DNA of 64,000 nucleotides from Dyella sp. EPa41 (GCF_016586165.1 NZ_BCPR01000008.1:1-64000), one strand, 5' to 3'. Counted from the first letter of the stretch, positions 38,547 to 46,828 are shown. The notes: a model not told the origin generated them from the sequence alone. A program made the numbers and translations.

Positions 38547-39212
38547 TCAGCAAGGCTTTTCGCCCACGATGAGATAGCAGTCGAACGGCGTCTTGCCATG
38601 CAGCGAGCGGATGCTCACGTCCAGGCCGGCATCCGCCAGCAATGCCCGCATTTCCTCGCCGCTGGGATAGTGCTGTGCACCCACGCGCATCCAGCCGCTG
38701 GCGCTGAGGAAAAATTCCGAGACGCGCGTGGCGGCATAGCGCCAGCTGGGCTCGCGCAGCACGCTGCGCACGATCAGCATGCCGCCCGGAGCGAGATGCG
38801 CCGCCGCATTCTTCACCAGTTCACGCTGGCGCTCGGCGCTGAGGTAGTGCAGCACGTCGAGCAGGGCGACATGGCCACGCAGCGGATACGCCGTGGCGCC
38901 ATCGGCGAGACGCAAAGGCAGCACGCCTTCCAGCCCGGCCATGCGCATGGCACGCCGGCCGGCGTCGATCTTGCGCGCATCGTGGTCCACGCCCAGGTAT
39001 TGCGGCAGCTCGCCGTGCGCGTGCAGGTACTGCCCGAGCAGGCCGATGCCGCAGCCGATATCCAGCAGCGGCATCGGGCGGCGCGCCATCAGGTCGGCCA
39101 CGGCCGCGTAGGCGGGGTCGGCCGCCAGCTTGCCGTGAACATAGCGGCGTTGGAGCCAGTGATCGTAGGAGTCGGCGATCCGATCGAGGGCAGTAGCGTC
39201 CATGACGGACAT
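38547..39212 (-). CDS. Class I SAM-dependent methyltransferase
   Basis: The 221-residue protein has motif I LDIGCGIGLLGQYL (about residues 49-62), an acidic strand end GVDHDARKID and post-motif LLDVLHYLS. It shows no domain that fixes the substrate. The ATG at 39212 has GGAG eight bases upstream. It is divergent from the MFS transporter gene and isolated from other metabolic genes, so no function is proposed. Confidence 0.86.
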   Translation of the reverse strand: MSVMDATALDRIADSYDHWLQRRYVHGKLAADPAYAAVADLMARRPMPLLDIGCGIGLLGQYLHAHGELPQYLGVDHDARKIDAGRRAMRMAGLEGVLPLRLADGATAYPLRGHVALLDVLHYLSAERQRELVKNAAAHLAPGGMLIVRSVLREPSWRYAATRVSEFFLSASGWMRVGAQHYPSGEEMRALLADAGLDVSIRSLHGKTPFDCYLIVGEKPC

Positions 39213-39370
39213 GTGAGCCGACTCCGTGACTGCGTGGTGTGAAGAAAGTCTGCGCCGGCCGTTCGAACGGCGCCAGCTCCCGAAGCGCTCTCTTGCGCCG
39301 CGGCCGCCATGATGGTTCGCTTGGCGCGCTGTGCGCCGCAGGGGCGGGCACGACCACGACGGAGCCACCG

Positions 39371-40615
39371 ATGTCGCCGTTTGCACCTCTGCGCGAGTTG
39401 GACACCACCCAGCGCCACACCGTATTGGCCAGCTTCCTCGGCTGGACGCTGGATGCGTTCGACTACTTCCTGCTCACGTTCGTGATCGTCAGCGTGGCGC
39501 AGGAGTTCCACGTCGGCAAGGAACACGTCACCTACGGGCTTTTCCTTACCCTCGCGGCGCGTCCATTGGGCGCGTTGTTGTTTGGACGCCTGGCCGACCG
39601 CTATGGGCGGCGGCCGATCCTGATGCTCGACGTGATCCTGTTTTCGATGTTCGAGCTGGCGACCGCCTTTGCCAACTCGCTTACCTCGCTGCTGGTGCTG
39701 CGGTTCCTGTTTGGCATCGCGATGGGCGGCGAATGGGGTATCGGCGCGTCGCTGGCCATGGAATCCATCCCGGCGAAGGCGCGTGGCGTGGTGTCGGGGC
39801 TGCTGCAAAGCGGCTATCCCGTGGGCTTCTTCCTGGGCGCGCTGGTGAACTGGCTGCTGGTGGACCACATCGGCTGGCGCGGCCTGTTCGTGGTCGGCGC
39901 CGCGCCGGCGTTGCTGGTGCTGTACATCCGTCGCACCGTGCCCGAGTCGGAGGTATGGCAGCAGGGCCAGGCGACGCAACCCCGGCGCGGCCTGCTCGAA
40001 TCGATGCGTGGCCATTGGAAGCTTGCCATCTACCTGATGCTGCTGATGATGGCGTTCAACATGTTCAGCCACGGCTCGCAGGACCTCTACCACACGTTCG
40101 AGGAGGAAAGCCTGCATCTGCCGACCGGCTCCGGTGCCGCCTTCATGCTGGTGGCGATGCTCAATCTCGGCGCGCTGGTCGGCGGGCTGTTTTTCGGTGC
40201 CCTGTCGGAGCGTTTCGGGCGTCGCCGGACGATCATCCTGGCGGCGCTGCTGGCCATTCCCGTCATCCCCCTGTGGATGCATGGCGGCTCGTTGTCCATG
40301 CTCGCGCTGGGCGCTTTCCTGATCCAGGTGATGGTGCAGGGCGCCTGGGGCGTGGTGCCTACGCACCTCAACGAGCTGGCGCCGGAAGGCATGCGCGGCA
40401 CGCTGCCCGGCTTTGCCTACCAGACCGGCAACCTGCTGGCCGCCGTCACGGCCAACGCCCAGCTGTGGATCGCCGGGTGGCACGGTGGGGACCTGGCCTT
40501 CGCCCTGTCCGCCTGGATCGCCGGCGTGGCCGTGCTGCTGGCCGTGCTGGCGTGGCTGGGCCCCGAGGCGCGCGGCGTACGGTTCGGCCAGCCCCGCGCG
40601 GAAGCAGGCGGCTAG
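39371..40615 (+). CDS. MFS transporter, sialate/carboxylate:H+ symporter-like
   Basis: The 414-residue protein has twelve membrane helices and the MFS loop motif GRLADRYGRRPIL between helices 2 and 3, repeated as GALSERFGRRRTI in the second half. WTLDAFDYFLLTF in helix 1 and GGEWGIGASLAMESIP in helix 4 are typical of the sialate:H+ symporter / NanT-JenA-like and aromatic-acid branches, which move small carboxylates. The actual substrate is unknown. It stands alone before slyD. Confidence 0.87.
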   Translation: MSPFAPLRELDTTQRHTVLASFLGWTLDAFDYFLLTFVIVSVAQEFHVGKEHVTYGLFLTLAARPLGALLFGRLADRYGRRPILMLDVILFSMFELATAFANSLTSLLVLRFLFGIAMGGEWGIGASLAMESIPAKARGVVSGLLQSGYPVGFFLGALVNWLLVDHIGWRGLFVVGAAPALLVLYIRRTVPESEVWQQGQATQPRRGLLESMRGHWKLAIYLMLLMMAFNMFSHGSQDLYHTFEEESLHLPTGSGAAFMLVAMLNLGALVGGLFFGALSERFGRRRTIILAALLAIPVIPLWMHGGSLSMLALGAFLIQVMVQGAWGVVPTHLNELAPEGMRGTLPGFAYQTGNLLAAVTANAQLWIAGWHGGDLAFALSAWIAGVAVLLAVLAWLGPEARGVRFGQPRAEAGG

Positions 40616-40664
40616 GCGGCCACGCTGCTAGAATGCGGGGTTTGCATTCCTCACGAGACACGCA

Positions 40665-41150
40665 ATGAAGGCTGGCAAGGACAAAGTCATCTCGCTCCAC
40701 TACACGCTGACCGTGGATGGCGAAAAGGTCGAGAGCTCGCTCGATCGCAACGAACCGCTGTGGATCCTGCTCGGCCACGGCCAGCTCATCCCGGGCCTGG
40801 AAAAGGCGCTGGAAGGCCACGAGGCCGGCGAGACGCTGCAGGCTGAAATCGCTCCGGCCGAAGGCTACGGCGAGCGCCAGGAAGGCCTCACCCAGCGCGT
40901 GCCGAAGAAGTACTTCCAGCAGGCGGCCAAGCTGAAGCCGGGCATGACCACGGTGCTGGCGCTGAAGGAAGGCGGCCACCGCGTGGTGGTGGTGCAGAAG
41001 GTGGGCATGACCACGGTCGACGTGGACCTCAATCATCCGATGGCCGGCAAGACGCTCAACTTCGATGTGACCGTCAATGAAGTGCGCGACGGCACCGAGG
41101 AAGAAATCCAGCACGGCCACGCGCATCCGCCGGGTGGCGAGGCGCACTGA
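40665..41150 (+). CDS. slyD: FKBP-type peptidyl-prolyl cis-trans isomerase SlyD
   Basis: The 161-residue protein has the SlyD layout: FKBP domain split by an insert-in-flap chaperone domain (residues about 70-125), with PLWILLGHGQLIPGLEKALEG and LNFDVTVNEVR. The C-terminal tail is short (HGHAHPPGGEAH) but keeps three histidines, a reduced form of the nickel-binding tail of E. coli SlyD, with no cysteines. It speeds proline isomerisation and helps metallocentre assembly. Monocistronic. Confidence 0.93.
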   Translation: MKAGKDKVISLHYTLTVDGEKVESSLDRNEPLWILLGHGQLIPGLEKALEGHEAGETLQAEIAPAEGYGERQEGLTQRVPKKYFQQAAKLKPGMTTVLALKEGGHRVVVVQKVGMTTVDVDLNHPMAGKTLNFDVTVNEVRDGTEEEIQHGHAHPPGGEAH

Positions 41151-41338
41151 TGGCGGATCGCTCCGCTCTCGTTGATTGAGGGCGGGGCACGGTGGCCTGG
41201 CGCGAAGTCGTGCCGGGCCACGATGTCGGCGTCTTCGTTTTTTTCCGCTTTCTCCAGGGCCATGAACCGTGGAAGCGCACCGTGTGCGCGACGCCGTTGG
41301 CCCCAGCCCCAGCGCGCCACCTTTCTACCTTTCTCCCT

Positions 41339-41626
41339 GTAGGAGCGCACCCAGTGCGCGACACCCTTTCGCATCGGTCTGCAGGTTTGTCGCTCTTATG
41401 AAGGAGGGCTATTGCCTCCGGTAGCCCCGCTTCCGCCAGGGTGCCGCTTACGCAGCGGGCGTTTCGACGTCCTGCCGGCCTCTGTAGGAGCGCACCCTGT
41501 GCGCGACAGCCTTTCGCGTCGGTCTGCACGTTTGTCGCTCTTTTGAAGGCGCTATTGCCTCCGGTAGCCCCGCTTCCGCCAGGGTGCCGCTTACGCAGCG
41601 GGCGTTTCGACGTCCTGCCGGCCTCT
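41339..41626. repeat. Two tandem 143-145-base units preceding a third
   Basis: Units start at 41339, 41484 and 41627, each with TAGGAGCGCACC plus CTGTGCGCGA or CAGTGCGCGA, then CCTTTCGC, TTTGTCGCTCTT, GGTAGCC, CGCTTCCGCCAGGG and CGTTTCGACGTCCTGCCGGC. The third unit runs on into the long element. The units differ by a few substitutions and short length changes, as expected of an old tandem duplication. Confidence 0.85.
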
Positions 41627-42097
41627 GTAGGAGCGCACCCTGTGCGCGACAGCCTTTCGCATCGGTCTGCACGTTTGTCGCTCTTGTGAAGGCGGGCTAT
41701 TGCCTCCGGTAGCCACGCTTCCGCCAGGGGGCCGCCTACGCGGCGGGCGTTTCGACGTCCTGCCGGCCGCCGAGTCACTTTTCTTTTGCTGGCCCAAAAG
41801 AAAAGTAACCCAAAGAAAATGGCCTTGAGAGCCAAGGCTCTTAGCAATACGTGGAATAGAGGCGTTGGTCGACCGAGGTCAGTCGGGCCGAGCGCGTTAC
41901 TACCTCGAACGGAGCGGCTACACCGCAACGCGCCGATACGAAGAGGACTTAAAGCAACTTCGCTGAGCCGTGATGAAGCCTATGGGGCGCCACGCACTTT
42001 CCCCCTCTCCCCTCCGGGGTACGCGCGGAGCGGCCATGGATGGCCGCGGCTTTGAGGAGCGAGGAGAGGGCTGGGGTGAGGGGTGGGGGGCTCGCGA
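41627..42097. repeat. Long dispersed element, copy 1 (about 470 bases)
   Basis: It is collinear with 62681-63149 from the GTAGGAG core to the CTCGCGA end. An uninterrupted 84-base identity covers 41743-41826. Inside are a perfect 12-bp stem (ACTTTTCTTTTG at 41777, CAAAAGAAAAGT to 41806, six-base loop), a second hairpin AGAGCC-AA-GGCTCT (41828-41841) and a family B element at the right end. It encodes no convincing protein. Confidence 0.88.
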
Positions 42098-42205
42098 TGA
42101 CGCCAGTTGTTTGGGGACGGCGGCTCGGCGGTCTGCAGTGCCTTTCATCGCGGGCAAGCTGCTTAAGGGATGTTGCCCTTGACGACGCGTACCGGACGCT
42201 TTGAA

Positions 42206-42240
42206 AAACAACGGCGCCGCTCGGCGCCGTTGTCTTTTTT
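42206..42240 (-). terminator. Terminator hairpin downstream of ohr, active in both directions
   Basis: CAACGGCGCCG and CGGCGCCGTTG form an 11-bp stem with a short CT loop, flanked by AAAAA on the left and TCTTTTTT on the right. On the minus strand it follows the ohr stop by about 17 bases with a T-run at its 3' side. Confidence 0.85.
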
Positions 42241-42256
42241 CCACGCTGCAGCCTAC

Positions 42257-42685
42257 TTACGCCAGCGTGATCTGCACATCCACGTTGCCGCGCGTGGCGT
42301 GCGAGTACGGGCAGATGTCATTGTGCGCGGTGTCCACCAGATCCTGGGCCACGGTGCGGTCGATGCCGGGCAGGCTCACGTCGAGCTTCACCGCAATGCC
42401 GAAGCCGGTCGGTTCGCGCGGACCGATGCCCACGTGCGCGGTCACCGAGGCGTCCTTCAGCGTCACGCCCTTCTGGCGTGCCACGAAACGCACGGCACCT
42501 TCGAAGCAGGCCGCGTAGCCGGCGGCGAACAGCTGTTCCGGATTGCTGCCGGCGCCGCCCGGGCCGCCCAGGCCCTTGGGCACGACCAACTGCAGGTCGA
42601 GCACGCCGTCGTCGCTCTTGGCGTGGCCTTCGCGGCCGCCGGTGACGGTGGCGGTGGCGGTGTAGAGAATCTTGCTGATGTTCAT
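42257..42685 (-). CDS. ohr: Organic hydroperoxide resistance protein Ohr
   Basis: The 142-residue OsmC-superfamily thiol peroxidase has both catalytic cysteines, Cys60 (AACFEGA) and Cys125 (DICPYSHAT), and the Ohr-type GSNPEQLFAAGYAACF segment. It reduces organic and fatty-acid hydroperoxides with lipoamide-linked electrons. It follows ohrR after four bases, so regulator and target share one transcript, controlled by the operator at 43168. Confidence 0.96.
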   Translation of the reverse strand: MNISKILYTATATVTGGREGHAKSDDGVLDLQLVVPKGLGGPGGAGSNPEQLFAAGYAACFEGAVRFVARQKGVTLKDASVTAHVGIGPREPTGFGIAVKLDVSLPGIDRTVAQDLVDTAHNDICPYSHATRGNVDVQITLA

Positions 42686-42689
42686 GGGA

Positions 42690-43148
42690 TCAATCCTCGG
42701 TGGGGGAGCGTTGGAGTTGCCGGGTAAGTCGCTTCAGTTCATCGCGCAGCGTTTGCATCTGTCCGTGTGAAAGCTGCAGGCGCTGCGCCATGCATTTGGG
42801 TACGTCGCTGGCCTGCTCACGCAGGCTAAGTCCGGCGACGGTGAGTCGGATTTCCACTTCGCGCTCGTCTTCGGTGCGCCGCTGGCGATCGACCAGGCCG
42901 GCGGCCTGCAAGCGCTTCAGCAGGGGCGTGAGCGTTCCCGAGTCCAGTTGCAGGCGCTGCCCCAGTTCGCGCACGGTCAAGCCGTCCTGTTCCCACAGCA
43001 CCAGCATCACCAGGTATTGCGGGTAGGTCAGTCCCAGTGGTTCCAGCAGCGGCCGGTAGAGGCCGGTGAAGGAGCGGGAGGCGGCATACAGCGCGAAGCA
43101 CAGTTGCTGGTCCAGCAGCAGGTGATCGGGGGTGGGTGGCCGTTTCAT
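42690..43148 (-). CDS. ohrR: MarR family organic-peroxide sensor OhrR
   Basis: The 152-residue winged-helix regulator keeps the reactive N-terminal cysteine (Cys17 in LCFALYAASR) and the conserved Tyr pair in LYRPLL...LTYPQYLVMLVLWE that make OhrR sense organic peroxide. The DNA-binding part is ELGQRLQLDSGTLTPLLKRL. It represses its own operon with ohr until Cys17 is oxidised. Extra cysteine near residue 118 could act as resolving partner (two-Cys type, as in Xanthomonas). Confidence 0.94.
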   Translation of the reverse strand: MKRPPTPDHLLLDQQLCFALYAASRSFTGLYRPLLEPLGLTYPQYLVMLVLWEQDGLTVRELGQRLQLDSGTLTPLLKRLQAAGLVDRQRRTEDEREVEIRLTVAGLSLREQASDVPKCMAQRLQLSHGQMQTLRDELKRLTRQLQRSPTED

Positions 43149-43155
43149 GGGTTGA

Positions 43156-43193
43156 ATAGTAAGTGCAAAATTAGATTGTGCACAATTTAATTT
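43156..43193 (-). promoter_or_regulatory. OhrR operator and overlapping promoter of ohrR-ohr
   Basis: A 26-base palindrome centred between 43180 and 43181 (half-sites AAATTAGATTGTG and CACAATTTAATTT, one mismatch) fits the A/T-rich OhrR box. On the minus strand TTGTGC (43185-43180), 18 bases and TACTAT (43161-43156) form a plausible promoter whose -35 lies in the palindrome, so bound OhrR would block polymerase. Confidence 0.75.
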
Positions 43194-43275
43194 TTCGATC
43201 GGAACGATAGGCCAGGCCTAAGGGCCATTCCTGGAGGCTGGGAGGCCACCGACGGGCCACCCTTCCGGCCGGGGC

Positions 43276-43357
43276 CTTTTGCCCACCATGCGGCGTCATC
43301 GCTCGGACGTGTACGGACGCACACGTCCTCTGTCTTCCTTGGTCTGGCGGGCAAAAG
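43276..43357. repeat. Nested inverted repeat upstream of the NlpC/P60 gene region
   Basis: CTTTTGCCCACCA pairs with a TGG...CGGGCAAAAG arm ending near 43357, and inside it GGACGTGT (43305-43312) pairs perfectly with ACACGTCC (43321-43328). It lies between the ohrR operator and the 3' end of the NlpC/P60 gene. No T-run follows, so it is not a typical terminator. Confidence 0.5.
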
Positions 43358-43395
43358 ACTCACGGCGCGAGTCACGCCCATGGCGTCAACAGACC

Positions 43396-43959
43396 CTAGT
43401 CGAGCAGGCGTTTGCCGAAGGCGAAATGGTCGCGCCAGTAGGGCCCGTCAATATCGTCCAGCCGCACGGTGCCCCCGCTGTTGGGGGCATGCACGAAGCG
43501 GCCCTTGCCCACGTAGACGCCGACATGGCTGATGCCGGTATGGCCGCCGAAAAACACCAGGTCGCCGCTCATCAGGTCGGTCATGCGGCGTACCCGTTCG
43601 CCGTCCAACTCGGACATTTCGCGCGAACTGTGCGGCAGGGAAAGCCCCGCCGCATTGCGATAGATGTAATCGACCAGGCCGCTGCAATCGAAGCCGCCGT
43701 CGGGCGTATTGCCACCCCAACGATAGGGCGTGCCCACCAGGGCGATCGCGCGAAACAGCACGTCATTGGCGGTGCCGGTATTGCCGGCCGGCGCGCGCGC
43801 CGGGAGGCTGGCCAGGGCAGACTGCGATTCGCGCGAGGCCGGCCTGCGTGGCCCGCTGGCGCAAGCGACCAGCAACAGCATGACCGCCCCGAGCAGGAGG
43901 TGACGCGCCGTTCGCCACGGCGCGGCCGCGGTGGATGGGGCGTCGACGTCCGGACTCAT
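43396..43959 (-). CDS. NlpC/P60 family (C40) peptidoglycan endopeptidase lipoprotein
   Basis: The 187-residue protein has an N-terminal lipoprotein signal with lipobox LVACAS (Cys near 33) and an NlpC/P60 domain with catalytic Cys in FDCSGLVDYIY, His in GGHTGISHVGVYVG and the third residue in FVHAPNSGG. It should cut peptide cross-links or stems of peptidoglycan from the outer-membrane side. The YRWGG-x-x-PxxGFDCSGL pattern is complete. The gene is monocistronic. The ATG at 43959 leaves about 15 residues before the hydrophobic stretch. Confidence 0.92.
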   Translation of the reverse strand: MSPDVDAPSTAAAPWRTARHLLLGAVMLLLVACASGPRRPASRESQSALASLPARAPAGNTGTANDVLFRAIALVGTPYRWGGNTPDGGFDCSGLVDYIYRNAAGLSLPHSSREMSELDGERVRRMTDLMSGDLVFFGGHTGISHVGVYVGKGRFVHAPNSGGTVRLDDIDGPYWRDHFAFGKRLLD

Positions 43960-44048
43960 CGGGTATCCCTTCTGCGTGGATTGGCCGTGAGACTAGCAAA
44001 TCAATTACTTATCTGAAAGAGCGCAGATTTTGGACGAAGTGGTCTCGC

Positions 44049-45458
44049 TCAGGGTGAAGATTCCGAGCCATCAACGGTGAGGTTGCGTTGGCCCAGGTTG
44101 TGGCCTTCGCGGTTCTTCGCGATCACCCGGTACTCGCCCGGGCGGAGGTACAGCGTGTTGATGCTGCTGGCGGTGAGGAAGGTGTAGCGGTCGGCGGGAA
44201 TGGAATCTTCGCTTTCGTTGGCGTAGTGCGCTTCCACCACGCAGGGCAGCTGGCCCTGGCAGAAATCGGTCGATACCACGCGTGCCACGCGCGCCCCGTT
44301 GAGGGTCAGCCAATGAGGTCGCCGCTGATGGCCTGGCGGCGGCAATATCACGTCCACGTCGTGGCGATCGGGGTCGGATGACCACACGCTGCCGTTCTGG
44401 CGGCTGATCAGCACCGAAGGGTCGGTGACCGGAAACTGCGCGGTCAGCCGTTTGTAGAGGTCCTTGTCCGGCATCGGCCCGATATCGCGCCAGCGGGTCT
44501 GGTCGATCGTCAGTGGGTCGAAACCGGAAAGCTGCTTGAGCAACATGGCCATCGGCTTGATCGAGCCGCCGAGGTTGCCCGGCGCCTTGTCGATATGCGC
44601 GTAGCCGGCGTGCACGAACAGCTTGGCTTTCGGGTCTTTGGCGAACACCTTCTGGTAAAGCAGGTTGGCCTGGCCCTGTTCGCGATCGGCCAGTACGTCG
44701 TTTTCCGACTCGTACGACACCACCTGGAAACCCAGCTTGATGGCCTGTCGGATGATGTCGCCATACAGTGGCTCGTGCAGGTACTGGCTGCCCGAGGTGT
44801 TGATGGGGTAGCCGCGCTTCATCAGGTCGGTATCGGTGTTGACCAGCGCCTCGGCGGCGAAATAGTTGAAGCCTTCGGCGCGCAGCTTGGGCAGCAGTTC
44901 GAGGGTGAGCTCGCGGGTGTGCGCATCGTGGTGCGCCTCATTGATCATCACGATGCGCCGGTCGGTCGCCAGCTTCACGATTTCGTCCACCGCGCTGGTG
45001 GGCTGCCAGTCGACGGGCGAGGGCAGCGGCACGGGGGTCTGAACCCGGTTGTCGAACGGGAAGTCATAGACCGCTTCGCTGTAGAGGCCCAGCTCGTCCT
45101 CGACCGAAGCCAGCAGCTGCTGGTCGATCAGGCGATCTTCCCGGGTCAGCTGCTGCATGACCTCCTTGAGGTACATGTAGCGCGCGAGGTCGCTGCGCAT
45201 GCGCGCGGTTTCCGAGAACAGGTCGCGCGATACCTTGGTGCTCGACGAGGCGGTCGCGGGCTGTTCCGCTTGCTCTGCCTTCTGCTGGGCTTGTTGTTGC
45301 TGCAGTTGCTGCGTCAATTCCTGCAGTTGTCGTTGTTGCTGTTGCGGTGCTTCCGCGCCGAGGCAGGCGGGGGAAGCCACGCCTCCCACGGTCGCGCAGA
45401 TCACTACCAGGTGCCACACGTGCTTCAACCTGCCGAACTGCACAACGGATCGTTCCAT
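44049..45458 (-). CDS. Secreted ChaN/erythromycin-esterase-like protein of unknown function
   Basis: The 469-residue product has a signal peptide (about 1-35, ending CLGAEA), a Gln-rich predicted coiled coil (38-70), then a domain in which IVMINEAHHDAHTRELTLELLPKLRAEGF and YFAAEAL recall the EreA/ChaN/TIKI fold (G-E-x-H-H-type metal residues). A glycine/valine-rich sandwich-like tail follows. Possible activities are a metal-dependent hydrolase or haem/metal binding, but neither is proved. It is divergent from the DadA-like gene. A later pair, VHAGYAHIDK, supplies more histidines that could complete a metal site. Confidence 0.6.
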   Translation of the reverse strand: MERSVVQFGRLKHVWHLVVICATVGGVASPACLGAEAPQQQQRQLQELTQQLQQQQAQQKAEQAEQPATASSSTKVSRDLFSETARMRSDLARYMYLKEVMQQLTREDRLIDQQLLASVEDELGLYSEAVYDFPFDNRVQTPVPLPSPVDWQPTSAVDEIVKLATDRRIVMINEAHHDAHTRELTLELLPKLRAEGFNYFAAEALVNTDTDLMKRGYPINTSGSQYLHEPLYGDIIRQAIKLGFQVVSYESENDVLADREQGQANLLYQKVFAKDPKAKLFVHAGYAHIDKAPGNLGGSIKPMAMLLKQLSGFDPLTIDQTRWRDIGPMPDKDLYKRLTAQFPVTDPSVLISRQNGSVWSSDPDRHDVDVILPPPGHQRRPHWLTLNGARVARVVSTDFCQGQLPCVVEAHYANESEDSIPADRYTFLTASSINTLYLRPGEYRVIAKNREGHNLGQRNLTVDGSESSP

Positions 45459-45511
45459 CGCTCAGGTCACTCGGGGTTAGGGGCGGGCGCTTGCGACGCT
45501 ACAATAACCGG

Positions 45512-46771
45512 ATGGATGCTTCACGCAGTGATGTGTTGATTCTTGGCGGCGGCGTCATCGGCCTGGCCTGTGCGTTCTATCTGCTGAAGTCCGGAGCTAC
45601 CGTGCGCGTTTTGGAGCAGGGTACCCCGGGTTGCGGCAGTTCGCACGGCAATTGTGGAACGATCACCCCCAGCCATGCCGCGCCCCTGGCCATGCCGGGC
45701 ATGTTCGGCGTGGCCTTGCGCTCGATGCTCCGGGCCGATGCGCCGCTCTACCTCAATCCCCGTTTCGACGGGCCCCGCCTCCGCTGGTTGCTGGGTTTCG
45801 CCCGGCATTGCAACTGGCGGGATTTCGAGCATGCCGCGAGGGCGCGCTCGGCGATCCTGCAGCGCTCCCGTGGCCTGCTGGGCTCGCTGGTGCGTGACGA
45901 GCCGTTGGACTGCGAGTTCGGGGAAGAGGGCGAGCTCTACGTCTATCGCACGCGACGCGCGTTCGAAGCGGATGAAAAGCATCATGCCCAGGTGCTCGAA
46001 CGCCTGGGCGTCGAGGTGCAGCGACTCGCGGGCAACGAGGTGGAAGCGCGTGAGCCCGCACTGAAGCCCGGCGTGGCCGGCGGCTTGTTCCATGCCGGCG
46101 ATGCGCGGCTGCGACCGGACCGCTATGCGGCGGAGCTGGCGCGTCGCGTGATCGAGCTGGGCGGCTCGATCGAATCGGGCGCGCGCATCGATGATTTCGG
46201 CCTGCAGGACGGGCGCATAGCACACGTACGGACCACGCGTGGCGTGTTCCGCGGCGACCGCGTGGTGATGGCGCTGGGCGCCTGGTCGCCGCTGCTCGGC
46301 CGTTCGCTTGGACTGCGCCTGCCGATGCAGCCCGGCAAGGGCTATTCGCTCACCTATACGCGCCCCGCCCGTGCGCCGCGCCATGCGCTCGTGCTGCGCG
46401 AGGCGGCGGTATGCGTCACCTCCTGGGAAACCGGTTACCGGCTCGGCAGCACCATGGAATTCTCAGGCTATGCCGAAGGGCTCAACCGGACGCGCCTCGA
46501 TGCCCTGCGCCGCGGCGCAGCCCAGGGCCTGCACGAACCGGAGGGTCCGCAGTTGCTGGAGGAGTGGTGGGGATGGCGGCCGATGAGCGTGGACGAGGTG
46601 CCGATCATCGGCCCGAGTTCGCGCTGGTCCAACCTGATGCTGGCGACGGCGCACGGCATGTTGGGCGTCAGCATGTCCGCGGCGACCGGTGAGCTGGTTG
46701 CCGCGATGCTGCGCGGCGATACGCCCTCGATCGACCCTTCCCCTTATGCGCCGGCGCGCTTCGGCGTATGA
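45512..46771 (+). CDS. FAD-dependent D-amino acid dehydrogenase-like oxidoreductase (DadA family)
   Basis: The 419-residue protein has the N-terminal dinucleotide fold VLILGGGVIGLACAFYLLKSGATVRVLE and the DadA-like GCGSSHGNCGTITPSH segment, with WWGWRPMSVDEVPIIGPSS and TAHGMLGVSMSAATGELVA at the end. DadA deaminates D-amino acids and passes electrons to the respiratory chain. Similarity to other DAO-type oxidases means the exact substrate is open. It lies 57 bases before gor on the same strand. alr is far away at 60.1 kb. Confidence 0.85.
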   Translation: MDASRSDVLILGGGVIGLACAFYLLKSGATVRVLEQGTPGCGSSHGNCGTITPSHAAPLAMPGMFGVALRSMLRADAPLYLNPRFDGPRLRWLLGFARHCNWRDFEHAARARSAILQRSRGLLGSLVRDEPLDCEFGEEGELYVYRTRRAFEADEKHHAQVLERLGVEVQRLAGNEVEAREPALKPGVAGGLFHAGDARLRPDRYAAELARRVIELGGSIESGARIDDFGLQDGRIAHVRTTRGVFRGDRVVMALGAWSPLLGRSLGLRLPMQPGKGYSLTYTRPARAPRHALVLREAAVCVTSWETGYRLGSTMEFSGYAEGLNRTRLDALRRGAAQGLHEPEGPQLLEEWWGWRPMSVDEVPIIGPSSRWSNLMLATAHGMLGVSMSAATGELVAAMLRGDTPSIDPSPYAPARFGV

Positions 46772-46828
46772 CCTTTACGCCATGTGGCCGTTTGCTCGCT
46801 TAGGGTGGCGCCTGGACAGGAGATTCTG

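Larger units (their letters stand above)
41151..42256. other. Gene-free 1.1-kb repeat region between slyD and ohr
   Basis: No real gene is seen. Short frames here encode periodic peptides that follow the DNA repeats and lack ribosome sites. The stretch holds a degenerate family A core near 41272, three tandem units of about 145 bases (41339 to about 41776), a hairpin-rich unique part, and a family B element, together forming the longer copy of an element also present at 62681. Confidence 0.75.

Noticed and set aside
37054-38577. 507-codon plus-strand frame opposite the RhlE-like helicase
   Set aside because: Same reason: shadow frame, no ribosome site, biased composition.
41192-41797. Several short frames encoding periodic peptides with GAHPVRD and similar motifs
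   Set aside because: They follow the period of the underlying DNA repeats, appear in several frames and on both strands, and lack ribosome sites. The family A core simply translates this way.
41339-42097. CRISPR array, because of regularly spaced repeats
   Set aside because: Units are about 145 bases and similar over their whole length, with no 24-40-base repeat/unique-spacer pattern and no cas genes.
41151-42256. tRNA or small stable RNA gene in the large repeat gap
   Set aside because: No cloverleaf-like arms with a T-loop consensus could be made out. The hairpins belong to the repeat elements.
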